This document shows, piece by piece, positions 14,401 through 29,400 of a stretch of DNA of 64,000 nt (position 1 is the first letter of the stretch; each line of letters starts with the position of its first letter). This DNA is from Hymenolepis diminuta (Eukaryota > Platyhelminthes > Cestoda > Cyclophyllidea > Hymenolepididae): NCBI GenBank assembly GCA_900708905.1, contig CAADRB010000021.1, forward strand, positions 522,258 through 586,257, read 5' to 3'. Under the pieces are notes generated by a model, which made no database searches, was not told the origin of the DNA, and saw only the letters and a list, made by a program, of their open reading frames with translations. A program made the translations under genes and the position numbers.

Positions 14401-17400
14401 CCACATCTTCTGTTTGCAAAGTTAGGAAGGAACTCCTGGGTAAGTGAGAACAATGGAGGTGAATTGGCCTTCACGAGTAAGAGAAAACAGCATTGTCAAC
14501 ACTCTACTGACTCACCCAGAACACCTGAATTTGTCAGAAGAGGGAATGCTATGATTGACAAAAATCATGGAAAGTCAATCCACGACATCTTGCCAAAGAT
14601 CTTTGGGTGTCTGAAGGAACAACAATATATAAGGATTGTTATTCATCAACATCTCGGATACAAAGCATACGTTCTTAGGCGAGGTCGTCAGTTTATATGA
14701 ACAAAAACAATTCAAGAATATCGTTTAATGCGTTCAAAAGGGCTTTTAAACAAGTTGAAGCACCCAGAATGACAGAAGGGGCCTTGATTTTTCTCCGACG
14801 AAAACAACTTTCACCAGGATCAAAAAGTCAATCCAAGAAATGATAGGCGGCTATGTGCGGGTGGACCCCACTGAAGTTCTAACTGTCATGCAATGTGCAC
14901 AAAGTTTCCAGCAACAGTGTTGTTAGGAGTGAAGGACACATCATGACTCCTCTTTTTTCCACAGGGCCTTACAATCAATGCATGTGCCTGTGTGGAAACT
15001 CTTCAAACCATTCCTAAGCCTTGCATAGGCAGAGCAGTCAATGGAAGACCCTATATGTTTCGACAAGATATGACTCCATCTCACAAAGCTCTCAGACCCA
15101 AGATTGGGTGGAGATCCGAGAATTTTTATCATCATGTCACACCAAGCTTATGGCCACCTCCTAACTACTCACCAGACTTTAATTCTTTGGATTATTATGT
15201 GTGGGACGGGCGGGATGTGGTTGAAAAGGAAAGTAATAAGCATCTTCATAACACCAAATCCTCCTCTCTCATAGAAGGAATAGGCCGAGCAATGAAAGAC
15301 ATCAATAAAGACCATTGAAGTCGATTTCTGACACGAATTAAGTCGGTGATAGAAGCCAAAGGGGGATATATAGAATAAAATCTAGGTTAATATTATGTTT
15401 ATTTGTTTTTTACAAGAAATTGTAAGTTTCAATCATTAACAGTTTCGTTTTCTGCCTTTCTAAAAGTGCGTAAGGTGACCCCAGATGCATTACGCACTCT
15501 GTATAGGGAGAGAGAATATAATTCCCATATAACTATGATAACTTTGCTGCTGAAGCCTCTCACCCCTGCGGCTGGCATTTCTGTTTATAAATAAATATAG
15601 GATATGTTGTCTCTCCCTCGGTAGGTGGGCTGTGATTACTTATATTGCTGCTTGGTTGTAGAGACCCAATAACAGGAATCCATCTTGTATAGGATTTACA
15701 GGGGGAACCGTTTTCAAGCAAGCGGAATTATCCGGCTTATACTGATTAATATATACGGAGAGGCATATCGTTAAGTTGTCTATTATTCGCCAGCGTTTCC
15801 TTTTGGTAAATTGAGTTTTTCAAAAGGTCTAGACACCCAACCTTTGATCTATTCTCATGATAAAAGGTCTACAGAAAACGGCTATTTACCGCATCCAAGG
15901 TGGGAGAAGAGGTTAAAAACAAATCAATAGACAGAAATGCAGGAGAAAACTGTCTTGGACCAGGCCACTCCATGGAAAAATGTTTGAAATTCAAGCTTTT
16001 CTCACTCCAGCGGCTAATCCTCAAAAATACAAGTTCTCCAGCAGCAGCAGAAAAATTATTGAGTGACAGAGAGAAAAGTAACGTGATATCTATTTCTGTG
16101 AGACATTGAAAAGCAAACCCTCTCACCGTGCCTAAGGTTAATAAAAAACAGAATAGAAACTGTTAGACAGAGGCCTATATGCTGGCAGTGTTAAGTGGCT
16201 GTTAGATGTAGAAAGTAAGTCGGTACAGACAGACAGGCGCACATATGCAAATTGCCGCCGAAACTCCATCATCACGTGAGGTTGTAGAGCCCTCGCTCAT
16301 CTGCACATTGCTGATGTGTTTTTTCTTGTGTAACCGACTAAAGCAATTGCAGACACATACACCACCGTGTCTACGTAGTATTGACAAGGTCGTAGGGGTA
16401 ACAGCAATTAAGAGACCAACCGAGAATGACTAGGTTGGCTCGGAAGCTTGCTTGCAAAGTAAACACCTTCATCACACCTATTGCTACTTCAGCACACGCA
16501 GCCATATGACGTTGTGTGGGCCACTTAAAGAGATAAACAAGGGGAAGACAGGATATTACGTCAGCTGTTGCTGCCCCTAGGCCTGGCCTGCCACTGGCGG
16601 AATACTTGCAATTTACGATCTGGACATGCTGCGGGCAGTGCACAGCACAGCACCCGCGTGGACATGCTTTCAGTCAGCGAACCCGGGCGAACTGAGCTAC
16701 ACACACAATAATCATCCCCTTGCTTCTAGTACTAGACTTTGTGACTCGAGGTAATTAGTCCACACTCGCCTTTAATTAAAAAAGAGCGGGAGTAAGATAG
16801 GGCGGCGATTAATTTTAGAGATGATAAAGAGAAGTCTACAAGCTATGTTGGAGACTACGGAGGGTCACCAGCGTAGGATAGATAAATATCGCAAAATTAT
16901 CCTCCCTTCTCCCAGTACCCACCTCTCCCCCACCAAACTCCTGAGAACTCCAATATAAACCATAGAATACAGAAGGTGGCGTGAATACATACATTAGGAG
17001 TGAACAAAGAAACCATTCGCCTCGTAGGCAATGAAATAAAAATGCGGCTTGGAATAAACAGATAGGTAACTTAAGGGAAGAAGGATGAGCCATAGGCAGA
17101 ACAGAATGAAGCACACTGCAAGATCACAACAGCTAAATACTATTAAGATACCAAAGCACGTGGAGGAGAAGCATTTTCTAACACTTATCATGAGTAGAGA
17201 TAAAACATATTGAAGCTCTTCCGATGAGAAATTTGCTTTGCTATGTTGCGTCGTTCTTTAGATGTGTGCCGATAAGTACGAAACCACAACCGCTGGTTGT
17301 ACACTGACCAGCGGCGCACATACATCCAGTAACTCCAGTAATAATTCATATTGAATAAGAGTGGCAAAATGGGGAGTACACAACTGGAGACTCAAAGCTA

Positions 17401-20400
17401 AATGTTGTGAATTGCTTTCCTTTCAGTATAAAGGCTTTAAAACTGTGAAACAGTCACAGTTGCCAACGTGCACGTTAATTAAATTAGAATTCGTGGGATG
17501 GATGTTCCAATTGATGGCCAACAGCAATATTGGATTCTGACCAACGAGTGTCGCCTTCATTATTTTTAATACGTTTGAGAGGGTCGTAATCTAGCTCAGT
17601 AAGAAGTTGCGTCATGGGATAAAATCCGATTACAGGAAATGCATTTTGGTCAATCGCTTTTTCTAACTAGCATTAATAAGATTACCAAATTATGCCGACA
17701 TTATAGTAATCATTCAAGAGGAGAAGCGGCGAGGAAAGTTCACCGTTTTAAGAAGTTATAGACTCCAATATCTGGGTAATGCAACATATAGGTAGAACTT
17801 TAGAAAGAACAGGGTGATTTACTACCGGAATATCTGAAAGAACATTGAAGTATTCAAAGGATATCATGGAGGTTCGTACGATTATGATCCTTTTCTTATT
17901 TATTTTATCGAATCATCATATATTTCTAATTTTGATAGTCCACTTGCTCAGTTGACCTAGAAACTTGATTCTTGTCCATAATATTACGAGTAGAAAAAGA
18001 CGGAAATTATAAGATTTAATAGGGCGCTAAAACGTCAAAACTGCGGTTGCTCAGATTCCTATTGAAAGAGGCAGAAAAAGATTAGCTCTTTTAAAAGAGT
18101 AAATTTATTAAAAGTATGCAAACAGGCTTGCAGAACGATGGAACAATACACTGGATGTAGTTGAAACTGGAGTCCTAGAAATGATGATTAGAAACCAAGT
18201 GCACTTTGAGTGCAGTGACTTTATTGCGATAGGGCCTTTGTTCGGATGCAATAAGGAAATGCGATTCGATTTTCTAACAGACGGAGAGATCAATGGAGAT
18301 CAGGAGATTTTGCACTGAGTAGCAAAACCTAAATAGATTTCAAGAGAAAAGTACTGAAAACGGGGGGGGGGGAGGTATACATGTATAATCAAACTTGATT
18401 AATTCAGTTTAGCAACCATTTAATGTCCTTTTCGACTGACTAAGAACAAATGACAAGCTGAGATCAAATATTAATACTTAGACTGAACTGATAACTCTCA
18501 AGGCCTCCTACACTACCCATTTCCGCAAATACCCCAAAATTCACAGAAAGGTAGAACACTAACAGGTGAAAAATAAGAATGAATAGAGAGAAGATAACAA
18601 CTACGAAAGGCAGAATTGCTACTCGTGCCCTACTTTTTCTCTAACCCGAGAGGGCGAAAGAGGACTTTCAGATGGACTCAACGTGATTAGGCTAACGCTC
18701 GAAAAGAAGAGAATTGCAAGCTTTGAGAAAAAAGGCGAATTTGGAAGAATACTTTGAATTATCTGTTAGGAGAAAGAATATTGACCAAGAGAGAAATTAG
18801 GGAGAGAATAATTACTATTCTTTGTGTAACAAACTACGGAAATGGACATATCAATGCGGGACAGTATATAATATTTTTAAACCGAGTAGGACCCAAGAGT
18901 GAATGTATTTCTGTCCTCTTACACTAGAGTATTTTCCTAGTAAAGTGAGTAAGAGGCCTTTATTGTAGTATGTGTAACCTGCCTTCTTTCTCTGAAAAAA
19001 ATCACTGCACTATCGCTGTTGACACTTGTCTACATCAATGAGAATAGGACAAGAGGGCACGTAGAAGTTAAAATATAGGATTTCAGTTATTTTTTCATAT
19101 CTAGGAAAATACTAACTAAGCTGCAAATGAAGTCAACCATGTCAGGATAAAGACACTCATAAAGAGAAGATATGCACAAATAATAATAATTTTATCAATT
19201 TGAGTTTGGTCCAAATAAGGTAATAGTAGCACACATGTTTCCTATTTCGAGGGTAGATAAACTAACATGAACGATAAAATGCCAACAGAAGTGGCTTTAG
19301 GTTCGAAATCGATCTCTCCCAGCCATTCAAGTGCAAGCCAAAGACCAACCAAAACAAAGCATAAAAAAGAAGTGAGTGGGGAGAGAGAAATAGCGACTGC
19401 AAGCAATGCTGCTCCTATTTCTCATTTGCTATATTTTTACTTTTGTGCCCTCCTTTCTCTACAACGAAGCAAGTGGGTAAAAGAAAAGCTTACAGATTGT
19501 CTGCGATTACTGATTAAGTCAACTCCAGAAAGGAGAAAAAGTGAGTGGGCACAAAACAACGCTTTGAATTATCTAATAAGAAAGAGCAGAAAAAAGCAAG
19601 ATAAGTACAAGATAACCACTACTGCTGTGCATTTCGAGTGAATGCGTGGACGAAATGCAGACGATATATCCCCTTCCTCGATGCTTAAAGTGCATTCACA
19701 TACCGATTATCCGTCAACACTCCACTTCCTGCTATCTAGTTTTGGTAGGATAAAAGTGCATTTTACGCTACTCCATAATGGCTCGGCTCATTCTCCTATG
19801 TATTATACTTCTAAGAAAATCCCTGGTGCTGCTGTTTCAATTTCCTTTTTCTCTTTCATTCAATCTAACTTCCTCCATTCTGCGGCCTCCTACTCTACTT
19901 CTGGTTTCCTAATATTAGGGGATTTTAGTCTTCTAAATTTGGTAATTGGATTCAACGTATGATAGCGTTTCCCAACAGAATAGTCATTTCATTCATTGAT
20001 TACGACGTAGTAAAATTCGAACTGAGGAGGAAAAGGAAAACTGTTAAGGTATAAGGCTTCAGCGGGAGAAAGGCAAGTGAAAAATTTGAAAATAAAGTTT
20101 AGCTATTTTATTAAGCCGACTTTTGTAATATCAAATTGAGGTTTATAAGACCTTCATAATTTTATGGACCAATCAATATCAGGAGGGCTGATTAGTTCAA
20201 ACTCATATTCGGGTAGCTACTAACCGAAATGAACTGTATCACAAAATGGAAAGATAGAGGAGAAGAGGGAAGCACGAAATATCCAAAACGCATATTAGAA
20301 CAGTTCTAGCTTTTCGAATCAGAAACGCTATTCGTAAAAGGATCTTTCGTACCCGTTCAATTCTACGAATATGCGGAACAGGAGAAGAAAGATAGAACCA

Positions 20401-23400
20401 ACCAATGGGAGAGAAAGAAGAGATAGCAACTGAAAGTAGTAAAGCTGCTGCTCTCGTTATCCAATCGGTTTTTTTGCGTGTGTGCCCTGTAATCACTAAG
20501 GGAGACGTTACAGAATAGCTCTGAATGATTAGATTAGGCTATCAGGAGGAAGGAGAGAGGGCCAGGAGTCCGAAAGAATGCTTCAGATAATCTGACAGGC
20601 AAAAGAGCGAGAGAGAAACAGGATCGAGAAGGGTGGTTTAGAAAAAAGTAAGTGCGCAGACCCCCTTTCCTTCTTTCTCATTCCCCATCTTCAATCCCCC
20701 TTTGTTTCCCTTACAAAAACAAGGGAACACAAGAGGGATGAAGGAGAATCACGAAGTGGAATACGATCGGTAACAACCGCACTTAACAAAACAACGCAAT
20801 AGTAGTGGTAATTACGAAGGCAAAAATGCTCTTCACTACGCACAGAGAGAGAGAGAGAGAGCACACAAAAGGTTAAATCTTTCTCAGAATAGCCTATTCT
20901 AACATGATTACCTTTTTGTAAAGAAGAACGACTATTGAGGAGAATAAGGGGGCGATTGTTAATGCCAAATCTAACGTTCAAAATTACACACATGTACGCA
21001 TAGATCGGAGTGTTATGTTGTCAGCACGACAGCAGATTCTGACAGGTGTGTATCTGTTACCTGCGTGGTGAGAGCAAGAACACAGAGAGACCGGGGAATT
21101 GAAATAAGCAGACAGGTAAGCTGGTAAGGGTAGATGGCGACAGGCGGGTTAGTAAGGAGTTGAATCATCCTTATTGGTATAGCTGACAACAAAACAGGCG
21201 ATAATAACTAGGAGAGGGTAAGAATGTGAGAGAGGTAACAGGGTTTAAATGTGGTCGTTTCTATTCTGCATACGTGTCCGTAGATAGAAGGAATGAATAG
21301 TACATCAGGTATAAAAATCAATGATGCAATAATTGCCTTATATTTTGATTAAGACTAAAAATATACTCCCTTTTGATTTTTATCAAAAAATCTCGAGTTA
21401 AGATTATCTGTTAAGCTTTAATGATGTGAATCAGGTGCGAACACTCGAGAATTAAAAATGGAATTCGGAAAGCAGAATGCGAACTGCAGGAGACTAGATA
21501 TTGCAAGAGATCTTTTATTCTCAGTAAACCGGCATTCAAAGTAAACAAAACAGCGTTTTTAAATGTCTTAGACTTCTATGAAATTAAGGATAATACAGGA
21601 TGCCAAAACACTAAGAATTAAAGGCACAGAAAGGATCAAATTTCAAGAGCAAAAGTTCACCGAATTCGAATATTGCTTCACCTAAACGGCAGGCAATTTA
21701 GAAAGATATGATGTCGGCGAAACTTAGCAATAGCGTGAGCAGAGACCAGACAGTGTCGACTTGAAAATGATTGACATCGCGCAACAATAACTGTTATTGT
21801 TATTAGAATGGCCACCCAGCCAGTTCCGATTTGTTTTACAGGGGCCAAAGATTTAACTTATTCCTTAAAGTTGATCTCAGTTTACATTACTTTAAATGCC
21901 GACATGATAATAGTACAAATACACAAGTACCTTCCACGCAGTGACTGGAGACGCTGAAAAAAGGAACGAGAAAGAGAAAGGGTGAAAGAGAAAATGGATT
22001 CCTGTGATCACACCAGTTAAACAATTAAGATTTTATGAAGGTAAAGCCTACATATAATAAATAGTTCAATTTACTTAAGCAACCTTGAAACCGTGAAGAA
22101 CTGCCTCCACATTTGAAGCCCGTCATTTCAACCTATAATTTAAGCATCTCAAATACTCTAACCGCAAACCATATTAGCTGCATATTTTGCAATCAATTGA
22201 TAAAGAAGGGTGACGATGATAGTGGTGCAATGTTCTCATGCGTGACAAACTCATCAGATGATATGAATTCAAAACCACTGATGTGTATCCACATTAGTTG
22301 GTAGGATTACCTCCCCCGTAAATTAGCTGTAGTCTAAGGATGATTTTACTAGAATCTATCAACCAGAAAAGTACTAAGTAAAATATATCCCAATACTGAG
22401 AATCAGTTTTGACATACAAGAGGATAAAATTAACATACTTTCGAATTCTTGGTTTATTCAAGGAAAAAACATAACGGTAAAATATAGAGTATTTATTGAT
22501 ATTTGATCAGAATTGACAAATTTTTTTAAACTGAAATCATCCCTAGGGAAAAAAATTGTCGATTACTGTTTTTTGATTCTATGATACATTACTGGCTAGT
22601 AAGTAATCGATCTGCAACGTAAATGGGCAGCCTAGATTATAAGTATTCACGTATCCTGTTATACCACTCTGTATTAAAACACTAAAATTGTATACAAATA
22701 GGTTTTATGAACTTGAGATAATTGTAGACGAACTTCAAATAAAACCATACCACAATTTAAAAAGATGCATAGATTGCACATACCCAATATTCGGGAGCCC
22801 CAAAAAAACTTCCTCATAACGCCAATTGAGAAAAGCATAAACTGAATTATTACAAAGAGCTAACTTTACTCCATTCGAGATAAACTTTTGATCTACTAAT
22901 TACTAAAAGTTTAGGACATGATACACAAACCTGGTACACATTATTGAGCCTGAGGGCGTGAACTACCATTAGTTGGGTAAACATTACTTTGTGTACAGAG
23001 ATAAGGGATAAGTCAAACAATACTAATCAGGAATCCGATTAATCTAAGACTGAACATAGAACCATAGCAAAACGTTGTCCTTTTCCGGTGAAAGAATATC
23101 GGTATAATTCTTAATTCGTATGGACGAAGTAAAGTGAAAAGAAGGGTTACGTTGTAAACATTCTCAACGTAGCAACGGGGTATTCATATTATCTTCGCCA
23201 TCTGTGTGTTGGCAACTCATTCTTGGAGAACAACTGCCAACAACCCTTATAACTAAACATGCAACTGTTTGAGTACTTTTGCATTTCGTATCAGATAAAA
23301 AAGCACAGTTACAAAACCCTTTCTAAAGGGATTCTAATCTCTAAAACAAGAAATCATACTTAGTCCTGCTTGCATTAAAGTTTTTCCTGGTGGTTGATTA

Positions 23401-26400
23401 CCTTTCATTTAGTGATTAATTAGGTTTTTAAAAAAATCAACCAAACAAATGATATAGAAAATAGACAACGAAGATCCGAAAATGCAGTGATCCTTGATAA
23501 ATAAGGGAGTCATTAGTGTAGTACAGATGAAACTGGCTGAACTAATACCTTCATATTTTTTAAGAACTGATCACCATGACAAGATAGGAAAGAGACAAAA
23601 AACTTAGTCTGAGTACATAAATAGATAGAACGGAGTAAAGCTCAAAGTATAAGGGAAATAAATAACAGAGACAAATGGATAAGAAACTTAAGGGAAGAAA
23701 GATGAATCATAGACATAACAGAGTAAGATTCCATATTTAAGAGATCGAAGACGGAAAAATAGACAAAAAGCTAATAGTGGATATACAGAGATGGAAATTG
23801 AATAAATATTTAAAATTTTGACTGTAAACAAAGCTGCAAACAGAAAAAATACTGATATCGTTCAGTTCAAAGAAAAAAACAAGAGATATGAATGAAATCT
23901 GCAAAGGAATGGGCTGGTAGTGATAATGTGTCCTTGTAGGTCGTACATAAGGACAAACGTGAGAGATGAGAAGTCACAAAATATTACACTGAGCTCCAGA
24001 AAAACGACGAGACAAAAGCATTTTGTGGAGAGGATACTTGTATGGCAACAAGCTGATGACTGACGGCGGGTCAAAATTAAAAAAGTCAATGTAAGAGAAA
24101 AAGTGATCCGTTTAGAAACAAATGCAGGGTGGTTCAAAAGCGACTCTCTATAGAGATCTTCAGACATTTGGATGTTCAAGAAGGTGCCAAGCTATTGGTA
24201 CACTACGACTGATAATTAGGTTGTTTGAGGAGTAACTTTTTGTTTCAAAATCAATAATCATACTCCAAGACTGTTTTAAAAGATTTAGGGGAAAAACATG
24301 ACAAAATGAAACCGGCAATTCAAGCCAAAACGATAAAACCCATCCATAACTCCTTTTGAGTCCTAACCACACGATTTAACAATGCAGGAGCGGAGACATC
24401 AGCACTAGCTATAGTCCAAACAAACTATCTAACGATACCTGTGCGTATAATCAATAAGGGTAGTTTGCTAAATATGAAGTATTATAAATGATATATTAGA
24501 AAGCCGAATAGAATATTTTCGGCACGTCTGAGTGAAGTTCGCAGACTTCATCTCTACTGCTGTAATGGATTTCTGTGTTCGTGTCTAAGGCTACAATCTC
24601 GCCAATGCAGCATTATTGACTGACTATGCACCCAATCATTACCTATGTATCCCGATCTCTATAGGCAATTGTATTTTGTCTTAGTGAATTCAAACCGTCA
24701 TTTGAGCTGCAAATATTCCTCCTTCTTCTTATGGGGCATGAGAAATTGTAGGTAATAATATTGCAGTGGCAGACTAAGAATATACTAGTAACGACGCAGA
24801 TTTATATGAAGAGACTTGATGGACACAATTTCTTTAAGATATAAATGTTCGAGTTGAGAATCTGGATAAACTTCCTCAAATAGAATCACGATATATCCAG
24901 GATACCCTCCAGATTCTCCCTTATACCTGCTCTGCAAGTTTGATGTCCTGAATACCACCATCATGCCATCCCCACAAACACAAGGTGACCCAATTAGCCG
25001 CAGGGATGAGATGTCCCCAAATCATGATAGCCCACATGGAAATAGTTTATCATTTGTGCCCCTCTTTCGCTCTCAATAAACAATGACTCCTAACCTCAAT
25101 GACCAACTGAGAGAAGGAAAAATCTCATCGTAAATCACCTTAATTAAGGAGATAATATAGTGGGTGGTTTTAATCGCCAAAGCATGAATAATGATTGCCT
25201 TACCGACTGTTTAACGAGTTGGAGAGGGAATTACTAATGCGCAAAGAAGAATGGGAAGGACGAAGAGAACAAGAGAGCAACAACATACCAAGAGTACTTA
25301 AGCACACAAGAATAAAACGAAATTCTCAAAACAGAGCTAGGCGAAATTTGAATGGAAGAAACAGGAAAGAAAAAAAGACCGACACAAACAACCCAAAATG
25401 ACATTTCTTTGGTTGAAGGTTTAGAAGCGGTAATAATGAAAGGAAGAAGAAGGAAAGCAAAGTGCGACAGAGAGTGCCTCCTTTCTAATCAAGAAGGTGT
25501 AGAAATAAAGGTCCCTATTTTTGAAATCCATTTATCACAAATCTCAATAAATATTTGCACCATATTCATTCAATGTAGGCTGATACGTTAGAATTTGCTA
25601 TCGGTGGCGTAGTGGTGAATACGTGTTTTTGATTTTCAACATTATATATCCAGGGAACGACCAGGAGTATCAGTTAAAGCTGATCAAAAGTAGATTAGAA
25701 CATGAGTTTATTATCACTGCGGCATCAAAATGGTATTTCTCTGTTCAAGATGTGTACCGAAAAATCCTTTCCTTCAACAGACTTAGGAATTATCGCCCGT
25801 CACTACTGATCAATCTGTGATCATCTCATCATGACGAAGGTCTTTCAGAATAAAAAACATATTTTTATTGTATTCTCAAATATTCCACATTTTCAACAAG
25901 TAGTAAAGAGGCGTTAGATAAAAACAAGAGATGATAAGATATTTGCATTGTTCGGGACCAAAATCTTTACACTTAACTTCCCCTCTTTTGAGTGGACGCG
26001 AAACTAGGAAACTCAAAACAGACACTAATTAAATAACTTTTCTGACTGGAATTGAAGACAAAGCACGCACAATTTAAGATATCACAAAACAGAATGTAAC
26101 CGAAATGAAATGGACTGCCCCTGTGCTTGTTTTTTGTAAAAAGACACATTTTAAGGACGGGGTGCGTGAAGAAATGCTAGACCACATAAATGGAAAAGAG
26201 TGAGCTGTGCAACTACTGATTAGAGTTATAGTAGCAAGACAGTGCCATAACACTATAAACAACCAACCTGACTACAGATAGAATAACCAAATTTAAGAAT
26301 TTCGAGGGAAATTCAGTATTAAGTATTCCCCGAAATATCTGTGCTTTAGGTAAAAGGGTGACTAAAATTACAATCGGAGAGCTCTAATGCTTTGAGTGGA

Positions 26401-29400
26401 CTTAGTAAAATTCTGTGATAATAATTTGTGCCTCTGGGAGTAAATGTTTCGACTACTGTCTTCCTATACTCTCATCTAAGAATAAAGATCCAACACTATA
26501 GCATTACTTGCTAACAAGCTATTCTGTCAGTCTCTTATATTTAAATAGCTATATTTTCGAAATTAAGTGAAGAAAAACCATTAGGCTACGGAATTTCTGC
26601 CTCCTTCATTTGAGATATGAACAAATAGTCTTAGCCTGCTCCCGTGAGTTGCATAACATTACATTACCGACTTTATTTTCCAAAAAGCATTAAAGTTCAG
26701 TGTAGAAATAAGTGGATTTTTAAATTGGACATTATTTATCAGGAACACCTCAGTAAGATGATGATTCTAGTCAAGAAAAAGCATAATGCTTTCCGTAAAT
26801 TTCAGGTGAAAACGGGACTGCATTCCATATCATTCGACGAGATTTGACAACGTCTCTTGAATGGATCACATAAGTCATGCTTCATCCAAAAATATCTACA
26901 TCCAAAATTCATATCTACTTCATACTACTGAAAATCAATAAATCGATTATTCGTTATTTTATTCCACATACTGAATAAAAAATATATATATATATTTTTT
27001 CGATTTTTTACGAAACTTTAAACCTGAAATGATGATTAAGTGAAGTGTTCTTCCAAAGTAAGCACTAACCAGAAATGTTAGATGAAGATGATGTGTTAAG
27101 GAATGATACGTATGTCCTTTACCAAGCAAAGGGATGACCTATGAGGAAAGATCGATAAGATAAGTTATTGCTGCCTGCTGCTTTCGATCAATGAATGTAA
27201 AAAGGAAGTCAACGAATCTAAGAAAACTAATTTCTAAATTTCAAACTTTAACTTGAGGAAGTTTAAAATTAGAAAACATATTTCCTTCTTAATATCACAC
27301 TTGTCTGTATGATTATAATTGTTTATAACGGATAATGAAATCACAGTTATGAGTTTGAAACTCCTCCCACAACCAGTATCGTTCATACCAATTTATGAAT
27401 CTAAATATGAACAAACAGGTTATGATCTTAGGATTTATCCTCAGTTGCTTATCGATTTAACTCAGTTTTCTGCCCCTTTCACTCAGCCTTTAAGCTGTTT
27501 GCCGATTTCCACCTCTAGTATTGGAAACCGCATTCTTCTTGTTTTCTCCCAATGTATAAATATCCAGCCGCTATTTCCGTCTCCTTTCTATCTTGTGGTG
27601 GTGAAATTTATAGAGGTAGGAGAAGAAATAGATTAGATTAGCTTTCATTAATCTGCTTTGATACCAAAAAGCTCTTGTATTTTCTCAAATCGAGTGCAGA
27701 TTTTTGGTTTTTACACACTAGTGTATGAAGAATATAGAAAACTGAATAAGAGTACAAGGCAAACTAGTACATTTGTATCGATCAAACGAAAGGGAATGCA
27801 TTCGCTTGCATTTGAAAATAGGGCTACGTGGAAAGAGCAACCAAAACGCCTATAATAACATTGCCAAAATCCCATCAAACGGGGATTACAGAATCACGAG
27901 AGAAGGAGGACTTGTAATTAGACAACCAGGAATAAGGTGGAGATTAAAGCTCAACTACAAAAACTGTGAGTTGCAATTTATCTAAAATGACCTTTTTAGC
28001 ATAGTTAATAAACATCACGTATAAGACCAAAGGCATAACGTTGCATCTCCCCATAGTTCGTAGGATTTTTTTGCCAGATTTTCAGGGTATTGATCGAGTT
28101 GGGTAAAATGAAAATTTACGCCCTCCTTTAGAAACCAGACATCCATATCCAATTTAGACAAATTTATAGAAGAGCAGCATAGAAACTATTTTAAGACTGT
28201 TTTAAAGCCGAATTGCTTTAATTAGTTAAGCCCAACACATGCTCTGTCAGAGTATAGGCAACACATGTACCCAAATATTGATTTACGAAATCTGCTCCAC
28301 AAAACTGAATGAGATAATTGGTTCAGGTTCAGAATATCAATTGTATTCTCTCAATCTTCTAGGATTTGAGTAAAGCTTATTCTAGTATTAATAGTACGAC
28401 TGTTAATATAATGGCAACAAAAATGATGTATGTTTTGAATCCATGTTTTAATGCATGCCCCAGTGACGCTGTGGTCAACGTATAAGTCCGCTAAGTCAGA
28501 TGTCACGAGATCGATGCCCATAGACACATCATGTGATACTGCCGGCCACTGATTAACTCCGGTCAGCAAGAGGGATTGCAAAACGTGAATTCTTCATAAG
28601 GGCAATTCTAGGTTATCTTCCCTTTACTAAAGTTAAGTGTCGTTAACACTTCAGTTACTGAGTTAGGAATGTTTTTCAACCATGAATTAGGTTGAAATAA
28701 CTATCGAATTAATATCTCATAACAGCGGATATTAGTTAATCATCTTGTTAACATTTGTATCCATGCATCCCCAATGCATGTGTCTGTTCTTTTGTACTTA
28801 GCGTACACACATTCATTGGAAGATACGTGGATGAACATGGTTACTTATTTTAGGTACATAATTAACTACACCGATGGTTAAATTGTCGTGTAGCTAATTA
28901 GAACGAACCGTAACTCACACGTGCTATAACCATTAATGAAAACCCAATAATAACCTATAGAGAGTTTCCGAGTTCGTAGCAGGTCACTTGCCCTCTGGTT
29001 AATTTTATAAGTGATTTTACTCAAGCTAAACCACAGGATAAACTTAACTGTTAAGCCGTTTCAATTTCCGATTTATTATACTCAAATGAATCATTCCGCT
29101 CAATTGAATGTACTTATTCATTTAAACTCGCAAGTACTGGCGTGTATTTGCCACGTCTCTGTTTATCGATCTTCCTCATTCACATTTTATATTGTCATTT
29201 GATGAGTTTCAGTAAAGCTTACCAAACTATTCGTCTGACCTCAGAGTGGTGATTATTTCAAAAAAACTTTAAGTTAATTCAACTGCTATTGGCGGATGGG
29301 TTCCGCTATTTGGTTTGGGATGTAGTAAAAGGCGTTAAACCCTTCCAAATGTTACAATTAGGGAATTTCTTTCATTCCTTCGCGATCGATATTGTTTTCT

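Noticed and set aside
19023..19080. Minus-strand segment reading VPSCPILIDVDN before a GTGTCA donor, tested as the missing ARP6 exon
   Set aside because: No acceptor nearby, weak donor, and the length and motif do not fit.
19267..19641. 124-codon open frame on the plus strand
   Set aside because: Overlaps a copy of a diverged repeat, has no known domain and no splice or regulatory context.
22400..22490. Minus-strand segment reading SLNKPRIRN before GTATGT, tested as the missing ARP6 exon
   Set aside because: Good donor, but no conserved motif upstream and no suitable acceptor.
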